A DNA stretch of 64,000 bases, from positions 303,602,998-303,666,997 of the forward strand of contig NC_090319.1 in the NCBI RefSeq assembly GCF_040869045.1. Reading direction: 5' to 3'. Every line of letters begins with the position of its first letter. Position 1 is the stretch's first letter. Source of the stretch: Eurosta solidaginis (taxonomy: Eukaryota > Arthropoda > Insecta > Diptera > Tephritidae). The notes beneath the pieces are model-generated. The model made no database searches. It was not told the DNA's origin and worked only from the letters and a program-made list of their open reading frames with translations. Position numbers and translations under genes: made by a program. Shown one piece after another: positions 33,410 to 45,200 of this stretch.

Positions 33410-33458
33410 TCAGCAACCCATAATCTTTGGGGAGTGTGTTTATCGTTATTACAACAAT
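33410..33458 (+). repeat. Repeat A 3' tail scrap
   Basis: CTTTGGGGAGTGTGTTTATCG followed by ACAACAATAACAAC matches the last ~50 bp of Repeat A. Confidence 0.5.
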
Positions 33459-33656
33459 AACAACATTTAATCAGTAATAGCTCTTTTTGCTTATGCCTCA
33501 AAATCTTGAAAAAATTCTTTGGTACGATACACAGAAAAGTATTAAAAATATTTAGTAAATGGAGCACATACATCATACAATTTTGAAGAATTGTACTGAA
33601 CCGTTTTTATATTTCATCATAAATCTGGAACTATTTAACCTAGACTAATGGATCAC

Positions 33657-33935
33657 AAAGGTTTTTCAATTAGAAGAAACAATTTTTCTAAGCGGGGTCG
33701 CCCCTCGGCAGTGTTTGGTAAGCACTCCGGGTGTATTTCTGTCATGAAAAGCTCTCAGTGAAAACTCATCTGCCTTGCAGATGCCGTTCGGAGTCGGCAT
33801 AAAACATGTAGGTCCCGTCCGGCCAATTTATAGGGAAAATCAAGAGGAGCACGACGCAAATTGGAAGAGAAGCTCGGCCTTAGATCTCTTCGGAGGTTAT
33901 CGCGCCTTACATTTATTTTTTTATTTTTTTTTTAT
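33657..33935 (+). repeat. SINE1, 5'-truncated
   Basis: The body and 3' end match 22508-22765 closely (TTTTTCAATTAGAAGA through CGCCTTACATTTATTT), followed by a T/A-rich tail. The tRNA-like head is absent. Confidence 0.85.
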
Positions 33936-34639
33936 TTTTAATGGATGACAAAGATCGACGTCTAATAATTTTGGAAAAGTGATAAGTGGAAGAACTACGC
34001 CTTGAACAGTTGTCATATATTTGGGCTTACGTGAATAAAAGTCAATGATATTTGGTACAGACTTGAAAAAGGGGGCCTCGTTTCGGCACTTTCTGCGGAT
34101 CATTACAGAACTCTTTTTGCGCTTAAATCTTTTTGGTAAGCCTAGTAGATCTCTCTAGATTCCTAGCTATATTAAAGCTAAATTTCAATGAAATTACTTT
34201 AGTCATTCTTGTGTGATTGAGTTACAAACGCTACATCTCTACGCTCCTACATTGAAACGACCAGTCCTCAAAACGTCTCAACTTTTATACCTATATGTAT
34301 GGGTAATGGTTCGCTCATGGTTTATACAGATTTCAGCTTAAAAATTTTAAAAAAGTTGGTGTTTTTTTTTAATAATTATACAGTTATTTTGGAATCATTC
34401 CAGGTTTAGTTCCAAACTATCCATGGATAATTTCCAGACTTTCTCCGGGTTGTTTCCAGTTCACTATGAGCCTATTGCGGGATCAGTACTGGACTATTTT
34501 GTGATGATTTTTGAAAAGTTCTTAATTTTTCTGTTTCAAGGCTGTGCGCAAAATAAACTTGGAACACTTTTTAGATAATTTCATAACTATTTCGGGTACG
34601 TTAAGAGACTGTTTTAGAACCTTTTATGGATTGTTTTTC
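33936..34639. other. No recognised feature
   Basis: No gene or repeat is recognised. Confidence 0.35.
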
Positions 34640-35045
34640 GTATAATACTGCAATTATTTCGTGCAGTATGCGCCTGTTAGGCTTTCTCACAATGTGTCCT
34701 TCACCTCAACGCCTTAGTCCTCAATTTGTGGAAATTAGCGAGCAGCGCCCGTTCGCAGCCGCACCTACTGGTCCTCCAGGTAGCCCTTTAACCAATTATC
34801 ACAGAGTGGTCTGTTTAGGTCTTCGCCTTATCACATAAGCTCACCATCAAACGGATGTTCAGAGGCTATCCAGAGAATACCTGGCCGCTAGCGACCAGGA
34901 GTAGTGATATCCTTTAACGGCATGCAAAATAATCACCCTGGCTATTCCTTGGTGAATGGCGATCAAAAGCCCCACTTACGTGGACTTTTACACACGTGTG
35001 CACCCAAAGCACAATATATATTAATAAAGATCGCAGTACTCGGGG
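34640..35045 (-). mobile_element. RTE-type LINE 5' UTR fragment
   Basis: On the minus strand, blocks such as AAGTCCACGTAAGTGGGG, CCATTCACCAAGGAATAGCC and AGGTGCGGCTGCGAACGGGC follow the same order as 62810-63090 in the RTE-type element at the right end of the window. It is a 5' fragment only. No coding part follows; the sequence beyond 34640 is unrelated. LINE copies are normally 5'-truncated, so a retained 5' end implies later deletion or recombination. Confidence 0.75.
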
Positions 35046-35689
35046 TTTAATAATAATAACCTTGCTAAATGACAGTCAGCTTAAAGTCCCAAATCGTACA
35101 AAACTTAATACATAAGTACTGCATAATAATAAGATATATGTATTTTCTTATTATTTATGAAATCATTTAGTTGCATAATACGAATGAAAGAACCTGATTG
35201 CCTCTTTAGAGCCTTATTTGCATACATTTTAGTACTTCTCAGAAATATTCCTTTGAAAATGAGCACCGATTATGAGTTTTTACATTGTCATCACCTGTCA
35301 ATAATTTTTGTTTGCTTTCTACCTCAAAAGAACTCAAAACTCAAGGGGAGATGTGTCCTCATTTTTTTCACACATTTTATGACTACAATTGACATTTGCC
35401 AAAGGCATCAAAATGTGAAAAGGAATATGACAGCAAGCAGACAAAAGTTTCCTTTGAGTAAAAAGAAAATTAAAAATAAATCTTTGCAGCTGCTGAGACT
35501 TGGCGGCTTTGTAACTTATTTCTGTGGTTACAAAATTATTTTAGCAACAACACCGCACACCTAAACATTTAAAAAAATGCTTTGTTCTCTAATTGGCTTT
35601 CTGATTAAAAAAAAAGCACGCTTACCGAACTGAAAATGTGTTTTTGTTTTGGCGTGTGGTTTAACGTCGGTTACACATTAGGATGAATT
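35046..35689. other. No recognised feature; long open frame of unknown meaning
   Basis: A 135-codon ATG-to-stop frame (35157-35564, plus) is the longest here. It is Lys/Leu/Phe-rich, with no domain that I recognise and no visible splice or promoter context. Chance is the simplest explanation. Confidence 0.25.
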
Positions 35690-36130
35690 AAAGTCATATC
35701 ATATCATAAGCAACTACAAGATAAACAGCCAAAATTTTCCGAGAATATAAGACGAAGTTGCCTTAATTAGGAAGAATTATCCATTAATAAAAATACAGAA
35801 ATAAAAGTCTTTTGTATAAAAATAACATATGATATGACATCAGTAGTATTATCATATGATTAGAGACATAAGCTCAATATCACTTTATCATGTATCATGT
35901 GATATAATATCACAACATAATAGGGGGCAGAGCGAAAAATCACACACTAATAAAAACAAAAGCATGCAGCTCAGATGTGTTGCTTTTCAACCATTTTCTG
36001 ATACATGGCGTTCTCCGATTTTTCGGCCGACAGTTAAGGCAAATTATCACTCATAGAATGATATCATACCTACGTAACTTGTGAAAGCTATTAAAAATTA
36101 ATCATACCACATCATATGGTATGTGTTTCT
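35690..36130. repeat. ATATC/CATATG palindrome-rich sequence (left block)
   Basis: It has dense TCATATCATATCATAAG, CATATGATATGACATC, TATCATATGATTAG and related words. The vocabulary is the same as in the array at 37325-38200, so the two are probably parts of one region split by later insertions such as the Repeat A copy at 36530. Confidence 0.6.
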
Positions 36131-36529
36131 ATTGCTGAATAAGCAGTCTTACATGCGCAGTGATGCTAAATCCCGAAAATAAAGTCGGCGTTCGTGCACT
36201 ATGGGGTTCCTTAACGACCTAAGTGCAACATGAACACCGTGTGAAACCTTTGGTTACAAAACGACGGAGCATTAATTAAGCTACTCCATCATAAACCGCT
36301 TAAGGGCTAACTATGATTTTCAGCGAGAAAAGTTACTGCAAGTGGGAGAAATCCCCTCGGTATATAAATTTGTGAATCCCATAAACGTGTTGCTTTCTCG
36401 GCTGGAATCACATTACAATTATTTTCGATGAAGAGTGAAGCGAAACTCGGCTGAGACCTTTAAATTCTGATGACTACTCAGCAACACTTTCATCGAATAA
36501 AATTTAAGGCATGTATTTCAAATGATTTG

Positions 36530-36745
36530 TTGTTTTTGTTGTTGTAAAACACTACCCCGAAGGTTAGCGGAGTGTTGGGAATGTCGGATAGGAGTCCGGT
36601 ACGTTTCGGCACTAGCACCTTCTGGTACTTACCCAAAACCCTCGAAATTCTGTGGACTTTTATCGCCTTTTGCAAAAACATGCCTACTGCGGGTATGTTC
36701 TAAGCCCCTTAATCCGCTGGGCCCTCTGGAATACTATCGCCCTTT
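36530..36745 (-). repeat. Repeat A, internally deleted copy
   Basis: TTGTTGTTGTAAAACACTACCC at the left is the complement of the tail; CATGCCTACTGCGGGTATGT and AATCCGCTGGGCC at the right are the 5' block. Confidence 0.7.
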
Positions 36746-37324
36746 CAAGTGGATTTGGCGCCGTCCGATTGCCTGGTGTCATGAATACAAAGACTGACAT
36801 CGCAAACATACAGAAAAAGTATTAAAAGATGCTTTTCAAATAAACAGCATAGCTGATAAGTGAAGTTATTTTGATAGATATTTGGTTGGAAAAAGTTTTA
36901 CTGCCAAGTACTGTCACTTTTGTGCCGAAGATATATACGATGCGGATATGTACTCCAAGAAAAGACATATGGTAATTTTCATCATTATCTAATTAAAAGT
37001 GTTAAGTGATTTCAAACTCAGGGTGGTCAAAGAACCAACATGTGGGACTACATTGTGAAAATTTAAACTCCGCGATGTAGTTTGACCCAATTGGAAGTAT
37101 TTGAATATCTTCGGTCGGTTTAATATTCTAAAACGTTCCAGCAAAAAAAGGTCCTTCTTGTAACGGAAACTTAATTCATAACTTCACGATCGGGAATCGG
37201 TATAACTCCATCGTCCTGGATGTCCGTAATTTACAAGGTCCAAATATCGGCTAACCAATATGCATACACAACTCTGTTCAGGAGAAACGCCGAAAAGTAT
37301 CCATATCAAGGTAAAATGGTGGTG
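36746..37324. other. No recognised feature
   Basis: No gene or repeat is recognised. Confidence 0.3.
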
Positions 37325-38200
37325 ATATCATTACATGACAACAGATTTTGATACATCACGTCACATAACCATTCAGGATATGATAATGGCAGTAATCATA
37401 CATCGGAATATAACATCAAATCTTTTTAATTTATCATATGATAACTTAACAGATTTGCTAATGTCATTAATCACACTTCATAATATGGCTTCAAATCGCT
37501 TTATAACGAGTGATATCACATCATAAATTTTCATATGATAACTTACAAGATCTGCTATAGTATAATTATGTTACGATATAGTATAATAAAATATACTATC
37601 ACATCGCATCTTGCCACATTATGTCACATAACTATACATCATGTCATAATGACAATAATCACACTTCTTAATTTGTTTTCAATCACTCTATAGCGAGTGA
37701 TATCATATCATATGATAACAAATTGAGTGATATCATGTAGTATCATATAATATATTATAATATCTCGCCACATCACGTCACATGGCTATACATGACATAT
37801 AATGACAGTAATCACACTTCTTAATTTGGCTTCAAATCACTTTATAGCGTGCGGTATCATACCTTGTCATACGATAACTTAAATAATTGCAAATGATAAA
37901 GTGATATCATATCATATCTTATCATATGATAACTCACAAGAATTTCTATAGTAAAATTATGTGATTTCACAAAGTATCATACAATATACAATCGCGCAAG
38001 CATACAGGATATCATAATGAAAGTAATCACACTTCATAATGTGGTTTCAAATCGCTTAAAACGCGTGATATCATATCTTACCTCATCATATGATAACCTA
38101 CAACAATCGCTGTAGTCAAGTTATTTGATATCATGCAGTATATTACCACATCTCCGACAGTAATTTGTGATATTACATCATATTTGCAAAATTACATAAT
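37325..38200. repeat. Diverged tandem array, ~150-215 bp units rich in palindromes
   Basis: Units restart at about 37467, 37657, 37809 and 38024, each with AATCACACTTC followed by a TTCAAATC-like word, GTGATATCATATC and TCATATGATAAC. A degenerate unit precedes them. The palindromes GATATC, CATATG and ATATGATATCATAT-like words predict cruciform or hairpin potential. There is no coding content. Confidence 0.75.
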
Positions 38201-39699
38201 TATCTTAACACAATTATCACCAAAGACCAGTTGTATATAAAAAAATTTACGAAGCACCGACTGCGTCCGTTAATTGCGTGCAAATTGCTCTGTGTCCACC
38301 CCTAAAGTGCAAAAGATTGCTCATTCAAATATCCTTCTTAAATACTTCAAAAACGCATAAACGTTTAAAGTGCAAGCAACAAGAGAAAACATTAAATTCT
38401 ACATGAGACAACAAAATACTATTATCACATCGTATGGAGATTACCTCTGCGTTTTTTTCCATTAACTCGAGCTCATTTATTCACATATAACCCTCATAAC
38501 CACCCTATTCATTTGTCATATTTAAAAAGTTATGCACAGCATTCCTGTTTTAACTTGGTGTGCGAGCTATGCTGATTTCCCTACGGCTGACATGTGTAAG
38601 TGTCTGGCAAATTAGAGAAAAATTCGCAACACGTGACTTCGTGTCTTTTCCATGCAAGACAAGAAACAAGAAAACGCCGTGTCGTACGAAAAAAATGTAG
38701 GCTAAATGAAAAACTGAAAAAAGTAGCCCCATACCCCCCTAGAACTTCTCCTCCAGCGTTTTATCATGCTGCTAATAATTTAACACTGAATAAAGAAGCC
38801 GAAAACTTTTGAATAGGTACAATAATGAAGGAAATGTGCAGGTGAGCGCATTTGGCATTAAAACAAATACAAAGTTAGAAAACACGGAAACAACAGCAAT
38901 CATGGGCATTTGAGTGTAGGTACGATAGGGGAGTAACAGCAGACATGAGATGAGAGCTAGAAAGTTTTGCTAAATTTTGTCTGCTGAATATGATTTTGTA
39001 TTGTAAATGATGTAGTGATATACACACAAACATACACGTTTATAAATATGCAACACAAGTTTATTTGTGTCACTGAGTGCCAAAGTTGTTCATGTCAGCG
39101 CCGCACTTTGTGCACACATCTTTAGCACTAAGTTTGCAAAGTTAAATATGCCTGCAACTGATAACGCACACGGTGAAAGCACACGGTGTGGGGGTTTACA
39201 AGACAACGCGCTAAACGACACTAAAACAAAAACCTTTAAATAACAGCAAAAGTGAGTTTGGAAAAGACAGCAAACCAACCAAACATGCAGACGATTATAC
39301 AAAAAACGTTGTGTTTAGCCGGCATCAAAGGTTAAATCCTCAGCTAAACGCCAAAGTAATTCAGCCACTTGAAGATTCTGTGACTTGTTGTGCATTAACT
39401 TTTAAGCATATTTTTAGGCGTATATGCATGTAGTGGCATTCGCTGACTTGTGTTGTTACATGTGTATATGGTATAGGTATAAGTACACTTGTTGTGGCAC
39501 TTTAAACACAGTTACGAGCTTAAAACGTATAAGAATATGATGGATTTTGAAAAGCCAAAACAAAATTGCAACAAATAAGTTACGAAACAATAACCCATGA
39601 AATATTTGCAGAAGTGATATATTATTAAAAACATGCATGTTATAGTTTATAGAGTTAACTGTAATGGCAACTAGTAATACGTTTGTAAGGTAGGTTTTG
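38201..39699. other. No recognised feature
   Basis: AT-rich sequence with open frames up to 70 codons on both strands and no domain. No repeat of this window is recognised. Confidence 0.35.
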
Positions 39700-39719
39700 T
39701 CGAAGGCTGTGGTTTGACT

Positions 39720-40260
39720 AAGTCAATCCAGAGTCGAGAAGGGATGACAGGCGTAGGATCGGTGGACAGCGTCCGGTGGAATCGGCAGATAGGTATATTC
39801 TACCTCAATCGGTGAACGGTGTATAGCTTTACGGTGACGGAGTTTGCGAGACAAGTGTTTATCAATCAGAAGGGGTGGGCTGCGATGGTTGGACAGGTGG
39901 TTGCTGACGATCATGAGAGAAGCGGTAAAACGACTTCCAAGCAGCTGGTGATTGGTGGGATTGATACCCGGTTAGTTGGTCTTTTCAAACTCCAGAAAAG
40001 TTGACATTAAGGCTCGTCTTTTGGTGAATCCTGGATGGCGAATCCGTGGATTGGTGGTTACCGGTGATGACGAATCGGTAGATCTACTTCCAAGCGGTGC
40101 GAGTACAACTCAGACGAATTGGTTGATCGGTGGATGTTGGTGAATAGGATTTGTAAGCTGGCAAGGCGCAGATGAGTAATCGGTTGACCAATTTCTAAGC
40201 AACCGGTGGTTGGTAAAATCGATGTCCGGCGAACCGCATAGCACGAATCGGTAAATGTGT
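39720..40260 (+). repeat. G-rich decayed minisatellite (ATCGGTGG theme)
   Basis: The plus strand is G-rich, with many variants of AATCGGTGG (GGATCGGTGGACAG, TCAATCGGTGAACGG, GTGATTGGTGGGATTG, TTGATCGGTGGATG). A longer recurring word, ACTTCCAAGC(A/G)G, appears near 39931 and 40083. The base composition differs from the AT-rich flanks. Frames of about 60 codons exist on both strands but look compositional. Confidence 0.55.
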
Positions 40261-41419
40261 GCCCAGGTTACTTACATGGTGGTAAAAGAAAGGGGATACA
40301 AACTAGATTCCTTCACGGTCAATCTCCGGAAAAACGAACGTACTGATCAAAAGTGGTGTGACTGTGCAAGATAAGGAAATTAAGTCTGTTCACGTGAAGT
40401 GTTTACGGTACATACTTTCCTTATCAGAGATCGCCCATTCGTTAATCAATGGAATGCAAACTGTTTCTACATAAGTGTATGTCGTTATAAATAGTTTGAG
40501 AAGTTTGCGCACTAGCGGTCTTGCAACTTTCGCGTGAATGAAATGCTTGCAAGTGATATAATCTATATCATATTATAACCTACAGCGACGGATCGGAAAG
40601 GGAAAAGGATACGTCATTGTCCCCAATGAGCGTCAATGTACTCAGTTTCGCGCGGGAAAAACCTTGAGTTGCCTTCGACCCACTTCTACGCGCCCATTCC
40701 AAGCGCTCACTATCGAGGTCTGCTGCCTAGCATTGGACTATTCTTAGTGCTGCATGGTACTGCGAGAGAGCTTTCTTAATCCATCTGCTACACTTCCTTA
40801 CTCTACTTTATCACCAAGTCCGACACATCGCTTATAGTGCGTTTGTCTTCCATGGCTTGCAACCTCGTTATCCTTTTCTCATTCTTCTTATTGCCGTAAG
40901 GTTTTCAGTTGTTCGTATTGGCCGTATGGCCACCTTACCGATTAGGGGCTCTTGGTCACCGGCCGTCCTCCTATAAAGCGGGACTGCGAATATGCAGTCC
41001 GTAGACCGCTAAGCCACACAATCGAATGCTATGGAGTTCGGCTAAGCCCTCCACAAGGTGCCTACCCTGAGGGCCCCAAACCCACGCTGAGCGAATTTAG
41101 CGCGAGAATAAGCACATTAGGCATCTTTGGTTCTAGAGTTTGAGCTTTATGTCTCCACGTTACAATATCTCCCAACTTCTGCGACTCGAAATATATTCAT
41201 ATGCAGTATTGGATAGTTTTTGTGTTGATATGCTATTCCCAAAACATAAGAGTAATATTTGTTCCACAATACCACCACTCATTGAGAGCTACCTTCGATC
41301 TTACAATGTAATCGAGCAGTAGGAGCACATATTTTGCACTCACTTCATTCCGTTACTGCGCGCACCATAAGATAAATACAGATGTGATAGAGAGAGCGTA
41401 TAAATTTAGATCACTGGTG
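40261..41419. other. Mixed-composition DNA, one GC-richer pocket
   Basis: Between about 40560 and 41130 the composition is more balanced and the frames lack domains. A perfect 7 bp hairpin GGACTGCGAATATGCAGTCC lies at about 40980-40999. The pocket may be part of an unclassified retroelement. Confidence 0.35.
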
Positions 41420-41600
41420 GGTGTGCCATAGCTCAATTGAGCCAGATTCACACATACTCTTACTCTCCATCACCAGTCGTTAGTGAGACAGCAACAAATA
41501 GACACTGCGCACGGCTGTCGCAAAAATTTTAAGTTTCCCTGTGAGAAATATTTAAATTGGGAAACGCAACTGGTATGAAGGCCTTTTCGTATTTAGCTCA
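41420..41600 (+). repeat. Dispersed repeat shared (inverted) with 8440-8530
   Basis: GCCATAGCTCAATTGAGCCA, CATACTCTTACTCTCC and CCCTGTGAGAAATATT recur in the same order as on the opposite strand near 8440-8530. GCTCAATTGAGC is itself palindromic. The class is unknown. Confidence 0.6.
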
Positions 41601-41688
41601 TCTTCCAAACAAGTTTAGGTTTGAGATTTTACCTTTTTGGGTATGTTATATTAAATAACTTTTCAATACATAATGAGTTTTTTAATTA

Positions 41689-42784
41689 CACTGGATCACA
41701 AATTCCAAATTTTTTTCTGCGCCAGAGACGCCATTATGAAATTGCTATGTAAAATCACACCCTGATTTCGAAAATCAAGGTTATTTTTAATTCTATGGTA
41801 AGGTTTTTGAGATATTTACAAATAACAGTTTTTTCCAAAAAAAAAAAAAAAATTGGGTCCACTTAATCATATATATCTCAAGAACGAATTGAGCAATTCC
41901 AAAACGGGTTGAAGCTTTTAAAAGACAAAATTTAAAACCTGCTATAAGCTGTGCACGCAACACTTTTTGTTAGGCCCTGCAAATTCAAAGATAACGAACA
42001 ATCATTACGGATTTTTTCCATTTTTTTTGTAATAATATAAAAAAAATGTGTACTTTGCGAGGATTTGTTTTTTTCTCTCTAAGCTCTGTTTTATTACAAA
42101 AAAAAAAAAGCTTTCATTCAACAAAATCGATGGACTATTACAAAAGTTATAAGCATTCAAGTAAATATTTCCACTTAAAACTTAAGTACCCTACTGGTAC
42201 ATATGTGTTAATATTCGCTAACTAACTGAGATACGAATACTAACACATATTTACCAGTAGGGTACTTAAGTTTTTAATGGATATATTTACTTGAATGCTT
42301 ATAAGTTTTGTATTAGCCCATCGATTTTGTTGAATAAAAGTTTATTTTTTTTTTTTGTAATCAAATAGAGCTTAGAGAGAAAAAAAATTTGCAAAAAAAA
42401 TAGAAAGTTTTCGAGATCCTTCCTCGGAAAATACAAATTTTTTTATATTTTTACAAAAGGAATGGAACAAATCCGTAATTACTGTTCGTTTTCTTTGAAT
42501 ATGCAGGGCCTAGCAAAAAGTGTTGTATGCACAGTTTATAGCAAATTTTATTACCTTTTAAAGGCTTCAAACCGTTTTGGAATTGCTGAATTCGTTCTTG
42601 AGATATATAGGATTAAGTGGACCCAATTTGTTTTTTTTTTTTTTTTGGAAAAAACGGTTATTCATATATATCTCAAAAACGTTACCATAGAATTAAAAAT
42701 AACCTCGATTTTCAAAATCAGAGGTTGATTTTACATAGGAATTCAATAATGGCGTCTCTGGTGCATTTTGGCTGTAAACCAGTG
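41689..42784. mobile_element. Foldback-type element FB-2 (~1.1 kb), TTA flanks
   Basis: The two halves are inverted copies along ~520 bp. Examples are the CCAGAGACGCCATTATGAAA side against TTCAATAATGGCGTCTCTGG, AATTGGGTCCACTTAATCAT against GATTAAGTGGACCCAATTTG, and TTAAGTACCCTACTGGTA against TACCAGTAGGGTACTTAA around a ~50 bp centre near 42215-42240. The ends are CACTGG / CCAGTG, with TTA on both outer sides (41686-41688, 42785-42787). There is no coding capacity. It is a snap-back MITE; the TTA duplication points to PIF/Harbinger-like targeting, not proven. Confidence 0.88.
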
Positions 42785-42787
42785 TTA

Positions 42788-44206
42788 TTTTAAAAAAAGT
42801 TGTAACAATTTCATTTTGAATTCTTTTTTTCTAAGCCAAAAAAAAACGTTAAATTCACCACTGCAAAAAACTACTATAGACTGTTAAAAAAACTTAGCGA
42901 AATAGTAAAAAATTTCAAGTACATTTTATGTACCTTTATGTTTTAAATTTTTAAACTAGCTCCATATATTTTAAAGATTTTGTTTTTCCCCGGTTGCGGC
43001 AAATGTATTCTTTTCGGAAATATGATTTTTTAAGCGAGTGGTCGCCTCTAAGTTTGCGATATTTGAGGGTCTTGAGAATATTTCAATCTATTTCCGAATC
43101 AAAAATTAAATTTTCCAAAATTTTTTTGCTATAATGTCATCCTCTGCATATTGTAATTTTAACTTTAATTTCCTACTGATCATGCTCTCGTTCTCACTAT
43201 TACACTTACATTTTAATTTTTTTTGGTGACCACTGATTTAGATAGCATTTAATTGTACTCTGCCTAGTGGAGAATAATGGGAAAATTTCTCTTACTCCTG
43301 CAAAACAAGCCCACCTAATATCGAATATAAGGTTATATCTAACGTAATGTGCGAAAAACTCAACAAACAGTTTGGAGTTGCTCTATGCTTTGCTCAGTCC
43401 GTGTACTACCTTAACCCAACATTTCCATAGTATGAGTTTTCATTATGTCACCAATATACTACCCTACCTATTACTCGCATTCCACTCGTATGCGCTCATC
43501 ATTAATGAAATAAGCGAATTTATTTCATTTTCATTTCCTGAATGCCTTTGGTACTGTCTTCCTTTTTGCAAGTCGCTTAGCCTTTTATTATTGTTGTTTG
43601 CTTATATGAAATTACAACCTTTCAACCAAATAAATATATCTTTATTGGATACAATTTGTTCATCTTGCACCGGCAAGACAGAAACGGTCAGCACCTTATG
43701 GGTTTAATCATAAATGTTTAAAGTTTTGTTACCGTATTGTTATTGTTATGCCACATCTCTGCTGTGTAACATTGCTTAATTGAAAGTTGCAAATATTCGT
43801 AAGTAATCGACACGGGCAGGTAAAAAGTAAATTCTATTTTACGCAAGTTTATGTCTGTTTGGCGCATGCTGATGATGGTGCCGGTACTTGTGCTGGAGCT
43901 GATGCTGGTGCTATTGCTGGCTGGTTGTTATGGTTGTCTGATTTGGATGAGAGCGAGAAACGAGTCGGTGTGGTGCTTGTTCTCTCATTCGCAATAATTG
44001 CAATGTACGAGGCCAACGTGCGTAAACGTGCAGAAAGTTTTCGTCAATTAAGCTCATCTGGAATTGTTGTTACTTGCAGGCTGAAGCGCTGGTTGCAAGA
44101 TTTCAGAATATGTATTTGGCACAGTGTTTCGAAGAGCTTTAAAATGGTTACGATATGAGGGGGTTCATAATCTAAGCGTAAGTGCAGTTGCCCAATGTAG
44201 CTTAAT
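42788..44206. other. No recognised feature
   Basis: It contains open frames of 111 codons (43372-43707) and 123 codons (43787-44158), both plus strand. The second has an Ala/Gly/Asp patch from a GCTGAT-like trinucleotide run (43868-43920). No domain, splice signal or repeat match supports a gene; a chance or orphan exon cannot be excluded. Confidence 0.3.
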
Positions 44207-44217
44207 ATGGGAACAAT

Positions 44218-44623
44218 TTTTAACTCAGCGGGTCAGGGGGCTTAGAATATATCCGCGGCGGGTATGCCTGTCGTAAGAGGCGACTAGAAAACCAAATTTA
44301 TTCAAAGGGTTGTGTAGCGCAAAATATAGCTTCTCCAACCCAATTGTCAACATCACCTACCCGTGGCAAATACTGCTACTTTAACAGACGAGGCTCTGGT
44401 CACCCTAAGCTCCTCACGGATCTAGGGGGTAGGAGGGCGGTATGGCCTTGAATGTTTCATGTGGTCATACAAAATCATTCCCGAGATAGTCGGGCTGGGG
44501 CTTTAATGGTGCTTGTTACCGGAACGTATGGGATTTGCATCCAGCAAAGGACCATCAACATCGATAACACTCCCCAAGGCCTTCGGGGAGTATCCTTATC
44601 GCTACAACAGCAAAAACAACAAC
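44218..44623 (+). repeat. Repeat A, near-complete, with TSD
   Basis: This ~406 bp copy has flanking direct repeats ATGGGAACAAT (44207-44217) and ATGGGAATAAT (44624-44634), one mismatch. The 5' block GGGGCTTAGAATATATCCGC and 3' tail CAGCAAAAACAACAAC are present. It lies immediately upstream of foldback-like element FBL-3. Confidence 0.85.
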
Positions 44624-44659
44624 ATGGGAATAATGTATGATATGAGCGAAATCAGACAG

Positions 44660-45200
44660 AAAATGAAGGCAAAACAAGCAGGACTTGCTATCGGTTTTTT
44701 ATATTTGTTATCAATAAATAGCCGATCTTTTATCGAAGTTGTCGGTTTATTTTCGAAAGATCATCAACTATTTGAAAAAGCTATCGACATGTTTTCAAAA
44801 AGTTCGCGATTTGTTTTCGAAAAGATATCAATTTGTTTTCCAGAATTTATCGATATAATATCACAAATTTATCGATTTCTTACTGATCTGTTACCTAAAG
44901 ATGATCGATTTGTTATAAGTTATCGAATTATTATTAGAATATTGATCTGTTATCAAAAAGTTATCAATTTGATGTCGAAGGTATCTCGATTTCTTATCAG
45001 CGTATTCAGTTTTTGTATATTTTCATGGATTTTTTTCACCATCAGACCTGATCAGTGATACGTCAAATTCAGGTAGTTCAAGGCGGCACTGAAAATTAGC
45101 TGAAACGCTTAACAGGGTTCTAAAGTTTTATAAGACGTCTCATCATCGTTAGACATATTAAGCATGATTACGATAAAGATTTCGACAAAAGAGACCAGAA
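44660..45200. mobile_element. Foldback-like element FBL-3
   Basis: It has repeated TTATCGATTTGTTATCGAAA-type units from about 44683 to 45000, then a GATCAGTGATACGTC centre similar to FBL-2. The weak right side ends near GAGACCAGAAGCTTCTC, which also resembles the right ends of FBL-1 and FBL-2 (GAAGCTTCTC, GAAGCTCTTCTC). The 181-codon frame across it (44513-45058) arises from the repeat periodicity. Confidence 0.55.

Noticed and set aside
35157..35564. 135-codon open frame as a host gene
   Set aside because: No recognisable domain, splice signals, promoter or repeat relationship; a frame this long can occur by chance in 64 kb.
37325..38200. CRISPR-like array
   Set aside because: Units are long, diverged and contiguous, without short conserved repeats separated by unique spacers, and the sequence is eukaryotic in character.
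40980..40999. Hairpin GGACTGC/GCAGTCC as a regulatory RNA element
   Set aside because: A 7 bp perfect stem is expected by chance in 64 kb, and nothing around it supports a function.
43787..44158. 123-codon frame with an Ala/Gly-rich patch as an exon
   Set aside because: The patch comes from a GCTGAT-like trinucleotide run; no other coding evidence. An orphan exon is not excluded.
44513..45058. 181-codon open frame, the longest in the window
   Set aside because: It starts in Repeat A and runs through the foldback-like sub-repeats; the protein is repeat-derived with no domain.
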